Shown: positions 5,586 through 5,625 of the stretch, in pieces
Layout: each line of letters starts with the position of its first letter
How positions within the stretch are numbered: position 1 is the first letter of the stretch
Source of the DNA: Promethearchaeota archaeon
GTDB lineage: Archaea; Asgardarchaeota; Lokiarchaeia; Sigynarchaeales; SOKP01
DNA: 5,625 bases
Direction of reading: 5' to 3'
Assembly (NCBI GenBank): GCA_030620005.1
Contig: JAUXAJ010000312.1
Location: 1-5,625 of the forward strand
Translations under genes and position numbers: made by a program
The notes under the pieces: generated by a model
What the model was told of the DNA's origin: nothing
Seen by the model: the letters and a program-made list of their open reading frames with translations, nothing else
Databases searched by the model: none

Positions 5586-5605
5586 TTTTTTTTTTACAAA
5601 AAAAA
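5586..5605. terminator. T10/A8 tract, possible bidirectional terminator
   Basis: T10 at 5586-5595, then AC, then A8 at 5598-5605. The T-run would stop plus-strand transcription a few bases after the IS605-like hairpin, and the A-run gives oligo-T on the minus strand for anything entering from the right. The two runs could also pair with each other. Function is inferred from the archaeal oligo-T rule. Confidence 0.4.
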
Positions 5606-5625
5606 TCACTAAACCATCGCACTAT

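Overview
This window is AT-rich DNA, most likely from an archaeon, and I think an Asgard archaeon of the Lokiarchaeia type. Three things support this. (i) There is the end of an MglA-like small GTPase. (ii) There is a two-part protein with an N-terminal CPxC...CxH zinc knuckle and a roadblock/longin-like centre, which I associate with Asgard genomes. (iii) Most start codons lack a Shine-Dalgarno sequence and instead have TATA-like boxes 40-50 bases upstream. The assignment rests on pattern recognition, not on a search.

Layout, left to right. Bases 3-215 hold the middle of an MglA-like GTPase, cut by the window edge on the left and by an early stop on the right. Overlapping it in another frame is a 132-codon ORF (170-568) with one hydrophobic N-terminal segment. 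Its end overlaps, tail to tail, the end of a minus-strand thioredoxin gene (549-959). An intergenic stretch of about 316 bases separates the thioredoxin gene from a divergently transcribed FAD-dependent oxidoreductase of the geranylgeranyl-reductase/FixC type (1276-2544). After 93 bases, 63 of them pure A/T, comes the zinc-knuckle/roadblock-like protein (2638-3576). It is followed by T-run terminators and then a complete YtcJ-type metal-dependent amidohydrolase (3774-5390).

The right end looks like genomic wreckage. A 40-codon piece (5400-5522) is the C-terminal part of a response-regulator receiver domain without its beginning. Next comes a hairpin with CTTTAG at its apex and a GATGAATTGAG tail (5540-5581) that strongly resembles the right end/omega-RNA 3' end of an IS200/IS605 (TnpB) element, with no transposase or tnpB gene beside it. 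A T10/A8 tract follows.

The intact genes do not form an obvious pathway: redox thiol exchange, a flavoenzyme probably acting on a lipid or other hydrophobic substrate, a putative GTPase-signalling partner, and a hydrolase. Each appears to have its own promoter. I see no complete new system. The best leads are the zinc-knuckle/roadblock-like protein, the orphan IS605-like end beside a broken receiver domain, and the broken GTPase with an overlapping membrane ORF.
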